DNA from: CAZPDM01 sp964585305
Lineage (GTDB): Bacteria; Planctomycetota; Uabimicrobiia; Uabimicrobiales; JABWCH01
Length of the DNA stretch: 64,000 bases
Reading direction: 5' to 3'
Assembly (NCBI GenBank): GCA_964585305.1
Contig: CAZPDM010000007.1
Span: 16,301-80,300, forward strand
Shown here: positions 33,591 through 43,145 of the stretch, one piece after another
How the letters are laid out: every line of letters begins with the position of its first letter
Numbering within the stretch: position 1 is the first letter of the stretch
Position numbers and translations under genes: made by a program
The notes under the pieces: generated by a model
Databases searched by the model: none
What the model was told of the DNA's origin: nothing
The model's input: the letters and a program-made list of their open reading frames with translations, nothing else

Positions 33591-34454
33591 TTATCCTTCT
33601 CTCACAGCTAAATAGTCTTCTATACATCGAAATAGTATATCAAAAAAAGTTGCGAATAAAATAACCGCAAAAAGAAATATTATAAAATAATGCCAACTAT
33701 GATAACGTAAGGATTCTAGTGCTGAACGCATGAGTCCATTGTATCCAAAGGTATATTCTAAAATAGTACTTTCCACAATTAAATGTGGAACAAGTTCTCT
33801 CAATAAAGTGCAATAATCTCTTACTAGATTTGGTAAGATATAATGTCGAAAAATAGCAGAATTGGCAATTCCAAGAGATCGTGCGAATAGGATATAATCC
33901 TCTTGATATGCTTGTTTAAATTTATGAGATAGTCTATTATAAGAATATTGTAGATTAAATAGTGTTAGACAAACAACAGCATATATTAAATTGGAGTTAT
34001 TGATTGTATCAAGGTCCATCCATTTAATAAAAAAGATAGCTGTAATAAATGGAGGAATAGCAGAAAAAACAACTATCCATTCCAAATATAGAGAGCAAGT
34101 TTTAGTTAATATTTCCTTAGTTTTTTGAGGTATTGAAGTACACAATATTCTTTTTTGTAATTTTTTTATAAAATAATCTAATATTAGTAATCCCCAACTT
34201 ATTCCAATGATCATAAATAAGGTAGGGAATATCACAAACGCTGTTTGAGAAAAACGTTCAAAAAAAATATTTGCATGATCTCGAAAATAAAAATATTCTT
34301 GATTTTCCAACGGAAAACTGCCAAAATATAGCAGCAAAAAAAATATTATTATTCCAAAGACCCAACAAAAAAGAGTTTCTATTATTGCTCTAATACGCAA
34401 CTTTTTTTTGATTGAATAATAGATCTTTCGAGGGACATATTCACGAATGTTCAT
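33591..34454 (-). CDS. Orphan ABC-transporter permease (OppB/OppC-like)
   Basis: The 287-residue protein has about six membrane segments and a binding-protein-dependent permease (EAA) loop: DYILFARSLGIANSAIFRHYILPN, with the usual E-x-Y-x-x-x-A-R-x-x-G pattern. The end of the protein, TFGYNGLMRSALESLRYHSW and the final LAVREG, is like dipeptide/nickel permease subunits. It lacks an ATPase, a binding protein and a second permease nearby. The start at 34454 has only a weak ribosome site. It is separated from the next gene by 2 bases, so it is co-transcribed with the PD40-propeller gene. Either the transporter partners are encoded elsewhere or the protein has a new role. Confidence 0.8.
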   Translation of the reverse strand: MNIREYVPRKIYYSIKKKLRIRAIIETLFCWVFGIIIFFLLLYFGSFPLENQEYFYFRDHANIFFERFSQTAFVIFPTLFMIIGISWGLLILDYFIKKLQKRILCTSIPQKTKEILTKTCSLYLEWIVVFSAIPPFITAIFFIKWMDLDTINNSNLIYAVVCLTLFNLQYSYNRLSHKFKQAYQEDYILFARSLGIANSAIFRHYILPNLVRDYCTLLRELVPHLIVESTILEYTFGYNGLMRSALESLRYHSWHYFIIFLFAVILFATFFDILFRCIEDYLAVREG

Positions 34455-34553
34455 AATTTTTATAAAATTTTCTAATGAGAAAACTAGCAGTTAGACACTA
34501 GATCTTTAGTTAAGGAGTACTTGACTTTGCTCATCACAATTTGAGAAAATTTG

Positions 34554-34584
34554 GCCGGATGCTTGGTTGAAAATAACACCCGGC
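34554..34584 (-). terminator. Stem-loop after the pseudokinase gene
   Basis: GCCGGATG (34554-34561) pairs with CACCCGGC (34577-34584) with one G-T wobble; the loop is 15 bases. It lies 20 bases after the minus-strand stop of the pseudokinase gene, and on that strand it may terminate it. Confidence 0.5.
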
Positions 34585-34604
34585 TTTATTTATATCAAAA
34601 AAAA

Positions 34605-37600
34605 TTATTCTTTTAATCCAGTAACAATAATATTGTCCACCCATATACCATCTCTAGTTCCATTTACTACTATAATTGCAGAATCGCAAATAATCGGAGT
34701 TCCTGGACTAAAAGAATTTTGCTCTGTTTGGTTAATATACCAAATTATATTATTAGAAGTACAATAAAATCCAAAAGAGAACCATTGTGTAAAGGCAGAA
34801 AAAGTTTTCTTTTTAAAAGACCCTTCTGTATAAACTCCAAACACAGCATTTCCATCACCACGGACTTGCAAAGAATAAATAGGTTTCCCTGCTTTACATA
34901 AAAGTACTTGGGCTGTATCGTCATTAGAACTTAATCTCATTGTGCCAAATATAGATTGTAGATTAGGAGAAGGAATATTGATTTGTCCTAGTTTCATTTC
35001 TAGTACACCATGTTGTAGAGACATGAGACTTTTTGTCCCAGAAATATAATTCTCTATATTACTACTAGGATCAAAAGAGAGAAAAATTTCATTAACTTCT
35101 TTATCATTTGCAATAGGGTGAAGTAAATAGCTTTTAAAAATTTGGGTTAATTTATCATGATGTGGATTATTCCAATACCCAGGTAATACATAGTTATCTT
35201 GAATTGCTAAAGTTTTCTGTATAGCATTTTCAATCTCTGATCTACTAACTAATGATTGAACTTTTTGTAATTGTTGATCTGTATTTTGAATTAAAAATTT
35301 TTCTAAATATTTAAGATATTCTTTTGCTTCTTGGTTAGAAGATGAAATTTCTTGTAATAGTTGATATGTAAAACGATATTCTTTATTTTCTAGGCATAAA
35401 ACGGCTAAAGAAAATTTTTCTTGTGGCGTTGCTTTTTTAAGTGCAAATTGAACTAAAGCTAATATTTGACTCGTTGGAAATTCTTGCCAAGGAATTATCT
35501 GGCTAGGATAAATATGTATTCCATAATTGTCTAGTTTTTTTACATCTTTCAGCTGTTTTTGTAATACAACCTTAACTTTACCTTTGGTTAGGTTTGCTAA
35601 ATATTTTAGCAATATATTTCTTGCTTGGATAAGATTTTCAACTTGTCGAATTCGTTCAGCTAATTCTTTTTTTTCTTCTGGATATAATTCTGATATGTGC
35701 TGGCAATTTTTTAGAAATTCAACTGCCTTATCATAACGATATTGTTGAACAGAGGGTAATGCTTCTGCAAAAATAGAAGCTAATCTTTGTTGAGAAATTT
35801 GACGTTTTTCTCCATCCAATTTCTTTTGATATTCTTCTACACCTTTTTCAACTATTTCCAATTCTTTTTTCAAATCTGAAACAACAGCAGCTAACTCTGG
35901 TGGAGTTTCATTTGTTTTTCTAAGACAATTTTGTATTAAGTTTTGAATGTGAGTATGAACGCTTTGAATCCTAGCAGTAAGTAACGAAATTGGAATTTCC
36001 TCACGAATCTTTTTTAAGGATTCTTGCGCACGTATTGGAATTTGTTCACGTATTGCAGAAGCTTTTCTTGCGAATTCTTCTGGCATAATTTGATAAGCCT
36101 GATCGCACATATCTAAAGCATAAGAAAACTTTTCTTGTTTAAGAGCTTCTTCCATTTGAATTCTATAAAAATCAACTTTTTGTCCCCAAAACATATTTTG
36201 TATAGATATTAATTTCTCTAGTAGTATTTCAACTTCTTCAACATAGTTTCGTTGATTTTGATATTTAGGAAGGTTAGCTTCTCTGTATCGTTGCAAAAAG
36301 TCTCGAAATTTATATTCTAATCCCGACCAAATTTCGCTACGATCTTTGTTTTCTGAAAATTCTTGGAGAAGTGATTGATATTCCAAATTAGCCTCTCTCA
36401 AGAGAATGTTTCGTTGAACAAAAGCAAATATTCCCCAGGCAATCAATCCAAAAAAGATAGAGCTTATTACCAATCGCTTCCATATAGAAGGAGAAGCACG
36501 ATTTGCTCTTAATACATCACGGCTAGCTGATGCTTGCTTATTTTTTGTGATTATACGTAGATCATCGCCGTTTTCTTGGCTTGGTTTTTCACTAGACTGT
36601 GCCATAGAATCAGCTAAAACAAGCTGTCTAGGAGGCTCGTCGTTATCTGCTGCTACAGCAACTGGTACTGCTTCTAATTCTGAGGCTTCTACCTCTATAG
36701 GTTGTGCTTCAGCAGCTGCTCTCTTCTTTGCAATATTCTCAGGATGTTGTAGATCCTCTAACAATTCTTCATAAGATTGGTAACGATCTTTGCGTTCTAA
36801 AGCCATCATTTTTTCGACAATTTGGCATATTTCAGGCTCAATATATGGATTGTATAGACTCAAAGAAGGAATTGCAGCATTTTCAGACATAATGGTTAAT
36901 AAAGCAAAGGGGGTATTTCCTTCTAAAGGGGGACGTCCAGCTAGAATATGATAGAGAACTGCTCCTAGTGAATAAATATCGCTACGAAAATCTGGAGGTT
37001 CTTGCCCAGAAATATGCTCTGGAGCCAGATACAATGGTGCAATTCCATGCTTTTCAACAACATGAAAAACATTTCGGACTGCTTTAGTTGGAAGACCAAG
37101 CTGAATAATATAAACTTTACCAGATTTACTAACCATAATAGTATCAGGCGTTATATTCCCATGAAAAACCCCTTGACTATTAGCTAGGTTTAAAATCTTA
37201 GCTGCTCGAATGCCAATTTTAATTGCCTTATCAATTGTAATTTCTACTTGCCGTTCCATTAAATCTCGGATAGTTTCTCCTTCTACAAATTCTGAAACGG
37301 AATATGTATATTTTCCTTGAAAGGCAAATTTGATATTTTTACTAATATGGGGGATTTCTAACGCTAATGATTTTTGAATGCTTTGTTCTACAGTCCCCAT
37401 AAATGGAGCATCTTGGCGAGTTTCCTCATTAAATATTTTAATCCAAACTAATGTATTACTTGATTCTTCGATCCCTTTATAAATTGTTCCAGTGGAATCT
37501 TCCGAATATTGTTCTATGATACGATAATCAGGAATATTTATTCTTCTTCGAGAAGCTGCTACACTTAAAAAAGCTAATGTTCTTCCCATTTTAGCGCGAA

Positions 37601-38009
37601 AACTATTTTCTGTCATAGGAATTTTTAAAGGAGCACCACATTGGCCACATTTAAAATTCTTTGGAATTTTGCGAATATTTATACGAAAATGAGCTTTACA
37701 AGAATCACAAATAATATGTTGTTTTTCTCCATCTTCTTTATCTTCTTTTAATGTACTTACTTTAACTTTTTTAGATTTAGTATCTATAGACTCACCATTT
37801 TCTAACCCTTTTTTCTTCATTTCTTCCAGCAACATTTGTTTTTGCGAGGCAGTGAGATATTCTTTTTCAATTAAAAGGTCGAGCAAAGAAGTATTTTTTT
37901 TATTACTTTTAGACGATTTTTCTAAAATAGATAAACATTCTTTCAATTGATCTTCTGTAACCCAATCATATTTTACAGCAAGCTTTCCTAACAATTTTTC
38001 AACACTCAT
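34605..38009 (-). CDS. Transmembrane pseudokinase with N-terminal helical and zinc-ribbon module
   Basis: The 1134-residue protein has several parts. Residues 1-70 form a helical unit (LAVKYDWVTEDQLKECLSIL, LIEKEYLTASQKQMLLEE). Residues 98-130 are a zinc ribbon with Cys101, 104, 121 and 124. Residues 162-430 are kinase-like with Lys191 kept in LVWIKIF, but the HRD motif is HGN (283-285), DFG is QLG (303-305) and the glycine loop is degenerate (SEDSTGTIYKG). APEH (329-332) and DIYSLG are kept. The catalytic Asp and metal-binding Asp are both absent, so this is a pseudokinase. One membrane helix follows near residue 515 (VISSIFFGLIAWGIFAF), then helical repeats and a beta-sandwich (LamG-like) end. 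Regulatory or scaffold function is inferred. Confidence 0.88.
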   Translation of the reverse strand: MSVEKLLGKLAVKYDWVTEDQLKECLSILEKSSKSNKKNTSLLDLLIEKEYLTASQKQMLLEEMKKKGLENGESIDTKSKKVKVSTLKEDKEDGEKQHIICDSCKAHFRINIRKIPKNFKCGQCGAPLKIPMTENSFRAKMGRTLAFLSVAASRRRINIPDYRIIEQYSEDSTGTIYKGIEESSNTLVWIKIFNEETRQDAPFMGTVEQSIQKSLALEIPHISKNIKFAFQGKYTYSVSEFVEGETIRDLMERQVEITIDKAIKIGIRAAKILNLANSQGVFHGNITPDTIMVSKSGKVYIIQLGLPTKAVRNVFHVVEKHGIAPLYLAPEHISGQEPPDFRSDIYSLGAVLYHILAGRPPLEGNTPFALLTIMSENAAIPSLSLYNPYIEPEICQIVEKMMALERKDRYQSYEELLEDLQHPENIAKKRAAAEAQPIEVEASELEAVPVAVAADNDEPPRQLVLADSMAQSSEKPSQENGDDLRIITKNKQASASRDVLRANRASPSIWKRLVISSIFFGLIAWGIFAFVQRNILLREANLEYQSLLQEFSENKDRSEIWSGLEYKFRDFLQRYREANLPKYQNQRNYVEEVEILLEKLISIQNMFWGQKVDFYRIQMEEALKQEKFSYALDMCDQAYQIMPEEFARKASAIREQIPIRAQESLKKIREEIPISLLTARIQSVHTHIQNLIQNCLRKTNETPPELAAVVSDLKKELEIVEKGVEEYQKKLDGEKRQISQQRLASIFAEALPSVQQYRYDKAVEFLKNCQHISELYPEEKKELAERIRQVENLIQARNILLKYLANLTKGKVKVVLQKQLKDVKKLDNYGIHIYPSQIIPWQEFPTSQILALVQFALKKATPQEKFSLAVLCLENKEYRFTYQLLQEISSSNQEAKEYLKYLEKFLIQNTDQQLQKVQSLVSRSEIENAIQKTLAIQDNYVLPGYWNNPHHDKLTQIFKSYLLHPIANDKEVNEIFLSFDPSSNIENYISGTKSLMSLQHGVLEMKLGQINIPSPNLQSIFGTMRLSSNDDTAQVLLCKAGKPIYSLQVRGDGNAVFGVYTEGSFKKKTFSAFTQWFSFGFYCTSNNIIWYINQTEQNSFSPGTPIICDSAIIVVNGTRDGIWVDNIIVTGLKE

Positions 38010-38192
38010 AACTATACTCGCTTATATCAAGTGATTATATCACATTATTAAATTCTATATATCAAATCACAATTTTGTGCATTTAAAATTTTAGCATTTT
38101 TTATAATATTGTCAATCCATTTTTCAAGAACTAGGAAAGATTCAAATAGTTGAATTTTTCTACAACATTTTTTTTAATAGGACAATAATTTT

Positions 38193-38993
38193 ATGGAACT
38201 GATAGATATCGGAGCAAATCTTACACATTTATCGTATCAAAAAGATCTCCAAATGGTAATTAGCAGAGCAATTAACAATGGTGTAACAAAAATAATTATC
38301 ACAGGAACAAGCCTTCGCGGTAGTATAGAAGCTATCACTTTAGCAAAAACTAAACCTGGCATTTTATATGCGACGGTTGGAATTCACCCTCATGATGCTA
38401 AACAGTGCAATGACAAAACATTAGACGAACTACAAAAATTAGCGAGAGATCCCCAAGTCGTAGCAATTGGGGAATGTGGCCTTGACTACAATCGAGATTT
38501 TTCACCACGTCCAATACAAAATCGGTGGTTTGAAGAGCAAGTTAAACTAGCTTGCACACTCAAAATGCCCCTTTTCCTCCACGAACGAGAAGCCGATCAA
38601 AAACTAATTGAAATTCTTTCCCATTATCAATCTGAACTACCTCCCACTGTTATTCATTGTTTTACAGGAAATCAAGATGTATTAGAGAAATACTTATCAA
38701 TGGGGTTTTATATTGGGATTACAGGATGGATATGTGATGAAAGAAGAGGACAGCATTTGCATTCTTTAGTAAAGAAAATTCCATTAGACCATCTTATGAT
38801 CGAAACTGACGCCCCATTTTTACTACCACGAAATATTCCAAATAGAAATTACAATAATAGTAGAAATGAACCTGCATATTTGATGTATGTTGTACGCAAA
38901 ATTGCTGAATGTATTCAAAAACCAGTAGCAGAAGTTGCAAAAGCGACTACTGCTACTGCTTGCCAGTTTTTTAAACTGGCTAATTCTAAATGA
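38193..38993 (+). CDS. tatD: TatD family metal-dependent hydrolase (3'-5' DNase)
   Basis: The 266-residue protein is a TIM-barrel metal-dependent hydrolase of the TatD family, which in E. coli degrades DNA or RNA in the cytoplasm in repair or quality-control settings. Conserved motifs are VGIHPHDAK, VAIGECGLDYNRDFS, PLFLHERE, VIHCFTGNQD, GITGWICDERRGQ and LMIETDAPFLLPR, all in the TatD (not TatD-like YcfH) arrangement. The residue patterns match the E. coli TatD type closely. The N-terminal DIGANLTH replaces the usual DxHxH, as in TatD proper. It is a lone plus-strand gene between two long minus-strand signalling genes. Confidence 0.93.
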   Translation: MELIDIGANLTHLSYQKDLQMVISRAINNGVTKIIITGTSLRGSIEAITLAKTKPGILYATVGIHPHDAKQCNDKTLDELQKLARDPQVVAIGECGLDYNRDFSPRPIQNRWFEEQVKLACTLKMPLFLHEREADQKLIEILSHYQSELPPTVIHCFTGNQDVLEKYLSMGFYIGITGWICDERRGQHLHSLVKKIPLDHLMIETDAPFLLPRNIPNRNYNNSRNEPAYLMYVVRKIAECIQKPVAEVAKATTATACQFFKLANSK

Positions 38994-39028
38994 TAAGTTT
39001 TTTTTAACTGAAATAATATCTGTTAAAT

Positions 39029-42000
39029 TTATTTTTTAGGCAGACTATATAAAATCCCATCCTCTGTGCCAATAAAAATATTTCCTTCAGTAGATGTAAT
39101 ATCGCTGCGTATAGCTTTACTTCCAAAACTTCCTTTCCAAAATAATTCTCCATCTTTATCTAAAATATAAAGAAATCCATCCATACCGCCAACATAAAGA
39201 AAATCTTCTATTACAGAAATAGCACTTCGCATAGAGTCAACGGCTTTTTTATTCCAAATAATTTGCCCATTATTTCGAGATATACAATAGATAGTTCCAC
39301 TTGTTGTCCCAAGATAAAGAAACTTCCCTGACATAGTAGGGTGTCCACAAATTTGTCCTTGGATTTTAATTTTCCAATTCAATTTTTTATCTTCGACATC
39401 CCAACAATATAAGAAACTATCTATTGTAGAAAAGTAAAGACTTTTATCAGCAAGAATAAGTTCTGTTATAATTGGTTCTTCAAAATTTTGGGTCCATAAT
39501 TGACGGCCATCTAATATATTTAAAGCGACAATTTCTCCCCGATTAGTTCCAGCAATAACAGCATTGCCCCATATTACTGGAGAAACTGAAAAACTTGCTC
39601 TTTGCTGAATTTCCCAATTTTTTTTACCGTTAGAAGCATTCAGACAGAAAAAATTTCCTTCACTGTTACCAAATAAAACATTATTTTGTTCTATAAGTGG
39701 CGATGTAGTGATAAAACCTTTACTGTTAAAGGACCAATCTAGTTTCCCAGTATCTATATTAAGACAATAGAGATTGCAATCATTACTTCCAACATAAACA
39801 TTGTTATTTGCTATTTGGGCACCGGATTCAATATCTCCAATGCTAGAGCGGATTTGGTATTCCCAAAGGACTTTACCATCTTTAGAAGAGAGTGCAGCAA
39901 TTTGTCCTGCTCTAGTTGTTAAAACAAGCATATTTTGATAATGGGCAACTTTCCCTGAAATTGCTCCCGTTGCATCATAATTCCAAAGGATTTTTTTTTG
40001 CAAAACTACTTCTACAATAGGATTACTCTTAGAACTTAAAATTAGATTGGAATTTATAAACCCAGGAAAACTAATTTCAATATTTTGCAGCTTTTGGGGA
40101 TTAATCGGAATTACTATAGGCGTTTTGCCACTGTACTCTTTGATTGTGGCTCTAGATGGAATTGTAATAATCTGAATTGGTAAATAAGCCTTTGAGGCAA
40201 TTTCTGTTTTACTTAATTTGGGGTTTTCAAGAACTTCTAGTACTGTTTGAAAAGCTTCTGTAATTTTTCCTTGTTGTTCAAGTTCTTGAGCACGTTTTAA
40301 ATAATCCAGAGCCGCATTATTTAAAGAATCTATTCTTGATATTCCACTATGAGCAAGTTGACAAAAATGCAGCACTTCTAGTTCTTGTTCTTTAGAAAGA
40401 TTTTTGCATTCATCTGATAGCATTTTAATTTTTTCATAAAGTTGCATTGCATTTTTTAAATTTCCATTTTTTTCTTCTTTATTGCCCTCTTCAAATGTTT
40501 CCTTTATTTGGGTTAAAAGTTGCAATGTTTTCTTTTGCTGTAAATCATTCAACGCAAGATTAGCAGCCTGTGCAATTTCATTGAATTTACATTTTTGCAA
40601 AGTCTGATACAAAACTATTGCATCTTCTGACTTTCCTTCTTTTTGATATTCTTTAGCTATCTTAAGTTTATTTTGAAATTCTTTTTTTAAATTTTCTTCT
40701 TCTCTTGTTTTTATAAACTTTTCAATATCATCGCACATTTTTTGCCATTTGGTTTCTTTATATTCTTGGCGATAGTTGACTAAATAAGAATATGCTTCGG
40801 AAAATTTTCCAGATTTTGCAAGGTTTTTTACATATTCAAATTGCTGGAGACGAACTTGATCTATTTCTTCTGAAGGAGGTTTGATAACCTGGCTTTTTAG
40901 CCTTATATCAATGGCTTCCAGTGCCTTTTCTGAATCATCAGACATTGTACTCCAGGAATAATTTTTGATGAGGTTTTCATGTAATTTTTTTGCCAATATA
41001 TCATTCACAAATTCTGATTTTTTTGCACGCGAGTACAAATTTCGAGCAGCCATCTCATAATAAATTATAAAGCTAATTCCAATGACAACCAAAATGCTAA
41101 CAAAAATGCCTAATACAATAAAATTGCGATATTTTCCCCATTTTAGAGAATATTCAATTTTTCGAACACGCTGTAAAACATCAACTCGGTTGGAATCAAT
41201 CTCAAGAATTTTATTAAGATACAAAACTTCTAGGTTTTGTATCCCCTTTTTATGAAATAGGAAAACTAAATCTTCATAAGATTTAATAGCTAAATTATTT
41301 TTATTTTGTACTGTATAAGATTTTGCTAGCTTTTCTATAAGTTCTATATCTTCTGAATATCGCTCGGAATATTTTAGTGCAACTTGTTCTGCTTTGTTAT
41401 ATAATTTTTCTTGTAATAAAATATTTATTAGTATTTTGCTATATTTTAACTCTTGCTCTACATTTCCTTCTACAAGAAGCAAAATTTTTTCATAAGCTTC
41501 AACAAAATTTGGGGCATGAGAAATCGCACGTTCTAAATACTTCATCGCTGTTTTAGGATCACTTAGAAATGCTTTATCCCCTAATTTAAAGTAAAATTCT
41601 GCTGTTTTCTTGCCAATTCCTAAATTTTCATAAGCATGGGTAATTTGTAGCAAAAGCTGCTCATCATTAGGACGTAATAATAAAGCTTGTTCTAAAATAT
41701 GAAGTTGTTTTGGTGTTTTTGTCTTTTTTCCCAAATCATTGGCAATTAGAATCAACTCTTCAAATGAAGCACGCCGGATAGCATTTTGCTCTAACAAAAT
41801 CAATAAAACTTTGCATACAGATAAAACAGTAAGTTGACTTAAACGAATAATATCAAAAATATCATTTGAGCCATTAAGATGAATTAGAACACGTTCAAAA
41901 TTTTGGGGATCTTCCACCTTTTCCGATAATTCAATATCAATAGTACTTTTGCTAGGAACAAGAATAATTCCAAAAGAAGGAAGTTGTTGCCTAATCTTTT

Positions 42001-42481
42001 CCCATTCTCCAATTTTGTCAGCGATTCTAAATAATAACTTTCTTACATCAAAAGTGAGGTTTACATAAGATGGTTCTGAAGTATTTGGTAATGGGCCTTC
42101 TTGAAAAATAAATTTTGCATTTTCCCAAAAAAAGAAATCACAAATTTCTTCTTCTATTTGATCTGCAATCAGTTCATCTATTTCTTCCGCTGTTACTAAT
42201 CCTTGTTCAATAATAATTTCCCCAAGAAGCCGACCTGTTGTTTTTTGCTCTGATAGAGCACGATCTAATTCACGAGGATCTATTTTATTTGTCCGAAGTA
42301 ACATATCTCCTATTTTCATTCGTTGAGTTCCGCCAATCAGTGTAACTCCTTTATTATGAAAATAGATTGATTTTTTGCGTTTATCATCAAAAACTGTTAA
42401 AACTCCGTCTTTATTTAATCCACATAAAATGTCTAAAATATTAGCAAAGGATTCACTATTAAGAGTTCCTTCATACCCCAT
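39029..42481 (-). CDS. DUF4388-TPR-PEGA-PQQ propeller membrane protein
   Basis: The ATG at 42481 has AAAGGAATTTAT upstream and gives 1150 residues. Residues 1-150 are a DUF4388 (PatA N-terminal) domain (YEGTLNSESFANILDILCGL, IYFHNKGVTLIGG) followed by GRLLGEIIIEQGLVTAEEIDEL, the GspE-N-like unit often linked to it. TPR pairs follow to about residue 450, then one membrane helix (NFIVLGIFVSILVVIGISFIIYY). A long helical region ends in a PEGA domain (IITIPSRATIKEYSGKTPIVI) and a PQQ-type propeller with repeats such as GKVLWEYQIRS, GKLDWSFNS and GQIIWNKKAV. DUF4388 proteins are scaffolds in kinase and GTPase signalling. The cytoplasmic head and outside propeller suggest a transmembrane scaffold. 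Confidence 0.88.
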   Translation of the reverse strand: MGYEGTLNSESFANILDILCGLNKDGVLTVFDDKRKKSIYFHNKGVTLIGGTQRMKIGDMLLRTNKIDPRELDRALSEQKTTGRLLGEIIIEQGLVTAEEIDELIADQIEEEICDFFFWENAKFIFQEGPLPNTSEPSYVNLTFDVRKLLFRIADKIGEWEKIRQQLPSFGIILVPSKSTIDIELSEKVEDPQNFERVLIHLNGSNDIFDIIRLSQLTVLSVCKVLLILLEQNAIRRASFEELILIANDLGKKTKTPKQLHILEQALLLRPNDEQLLLQITHAYENLGIGKKTAEFYFKLGDKAFLSDPKTAMKYLERAISHAPNFVEAYEKILLLVEGNVEQELKYSKILINILLQEKLYNKAEQVALKYSERYSEDIELIEKLAKSYTVQNKNNLAIKSYEDLVFLFHKKGIQNLEVLYLNKILEIDSNRVDVLQRVRKIEYSLKWGKYRNFIVLGIFVSILVVIGISFIIYYEMAARNLYSRAKKSEFVNDILAKKLHENLIKNYSWSTMSDDSEKALEAIDIRLKSQVIKPPSEEIDQVRLQQFEYVKNLAKSGKFSEAYSYLVNYRQEYKETKWQKMCDDIEKFIKTREEENLKKEFQNKLKIAKEYQKEGKSEDAIVLYQTLQKCKFNEIAQAANLALNDLQQKKTLQLLTQIKETFEEGNKEEKNGNLKNAMQLYEKIKMLSDECKNLSKEQELEVLHFCQLAHSGISRIDSLNNAALDYLKRAQELEQQGKITEAFQTVLEVLENPKLSKTEIASKAYLPIQIITIPSRATIKEYSGKTPIVIPINPQKLQNIEISFPGFINSNLILSSKSNPIVEVVLQKKILWNYDATGAISGKVAHYQNMLVLTTRAGQIAALSSKDGKVLWEYQIRSSIGDIESGAQIANNNVYVGSNDCNLYCLNIDTGKLDWSFNSKGFITTSPLIEQNNVLFGNSEGNFFCLNASNGKKNWEIQQRASFSVSPVIWGNAVIAGTNRGEIVALNILDGRQLWTQNFEEPIITELILADKSLYFSTIDSFLYCWDVEDKKLNWKIKIQGQICGHPTMSGKFLYLGTTSGTIYCISRNNGQIIWNKKAVDSMRSAISVIEDFLYVGGMDGFLYILDKDGELFWKGSFGSKAIRSDITSTEGNIFIGTEDGILYSLPKK

Positions 42482-42558
42482 ATAAATTCCTTTAACAAAC
42501 AAATTATTAAAAAAAAACAATAATAATAATCTTTTATCATTTTTTTAGGAAAAAAACA

Positions 42559-43095
42559 ATGGGAAAAATTAAACATCCTAATTTAGTTAAATTATTTATA
42601 GGAATTTTAGTAAATGATTGCAAAACTGAAGCATTGGAAATTGCTTATCAAAAATTAGGACAACAGTTTGGAAAATTTGATCTATTTAGTGAAACTTGGA
42701 ATTTTTCTTTTACAAACTATTATGCTGATGAAATGGGCGAAAGATTGTTAAGAAAATTTCTTTCTTTTGAAAGTTTAATTGATCCTGGAATTCTTAAAGA
42801 TATCAAACATTGGACAAATTCGCTTGAAAGAGAATTATCCTTACACTATGGCCCACCTTCTAGACCAATTAATCTAGATCCTGGATATCTATCTCTTTCT
42901 AAAGTAATATTAGCAACCACGAAAGACTATAGCCATCGTTTATATTTAGGAGATGGGATTTACGGAGAAATTACTTTGCATTATCAAGAAAAAAAATTCT
43001 CACCATTACCTTGGACATATCCAGACTATCGTACTTTAGAATATATCAATTTTTTCCAAAAAATGAGAAATATATATAAAACCCAACTTGTTTAA
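42559..43095 (+). CDS. DUF4416 family protein
   Basis: The 178-residue protein resembles the DUF4416 family. Visible pattern: LVKLFIGILVNDC near the start, FDLFSETWNFSFTNYYADEMG, the conserved RPINLDPGYLSLSKVILATTKDYSHRLYLGDGIYGEITL, and a C-terminal PLPWTYPDYRTLEYINFFQKMR. Members occur in many bacteria as small soluble cytoplasmic proteins of unknown function and are sometimes labelled GTP-binding. Nothing in the visible residues demonstrates a nucleotide site. The gene is divergent from the DUF4388 gene with 78 bases between and ends at a bidirectional terminator. Confidence 0.85.
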   Translation: MGKIKHPNLVKLFIGILVNDCKTEALEIAYQKLGQQFGKFDLFSETWNFSFTNYYADEMGERLLRKFLSFESLIDPGILKDIKHWTNSLERELSLHYGPPSRPINLDPGYLSLSKVILATTKDYSHRLYLGDGIYGEITLHYQEKKFSPLPWTYPDYRTLEYINFFQKMRNIYKTQLV

Positions 43096-43113
43096 AATAG
43101 CAATGGGAAAAAA

Positions 43114-43141
43114 TATAGGGGCTAAAAAAATAGCCCCTATA
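43114..43141. terminator. Bidirectional terminator between DUF4416 and the roadblock gene
   Basis: TATAGGGGCTA (43114-43124) and TAGCCCCTATA (43131-43141) form a perfect 11-bp stem with an A6 loop. It stands between convergent genes. Confidence 0.85.
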
Positions 43142-43145
43142 TACT

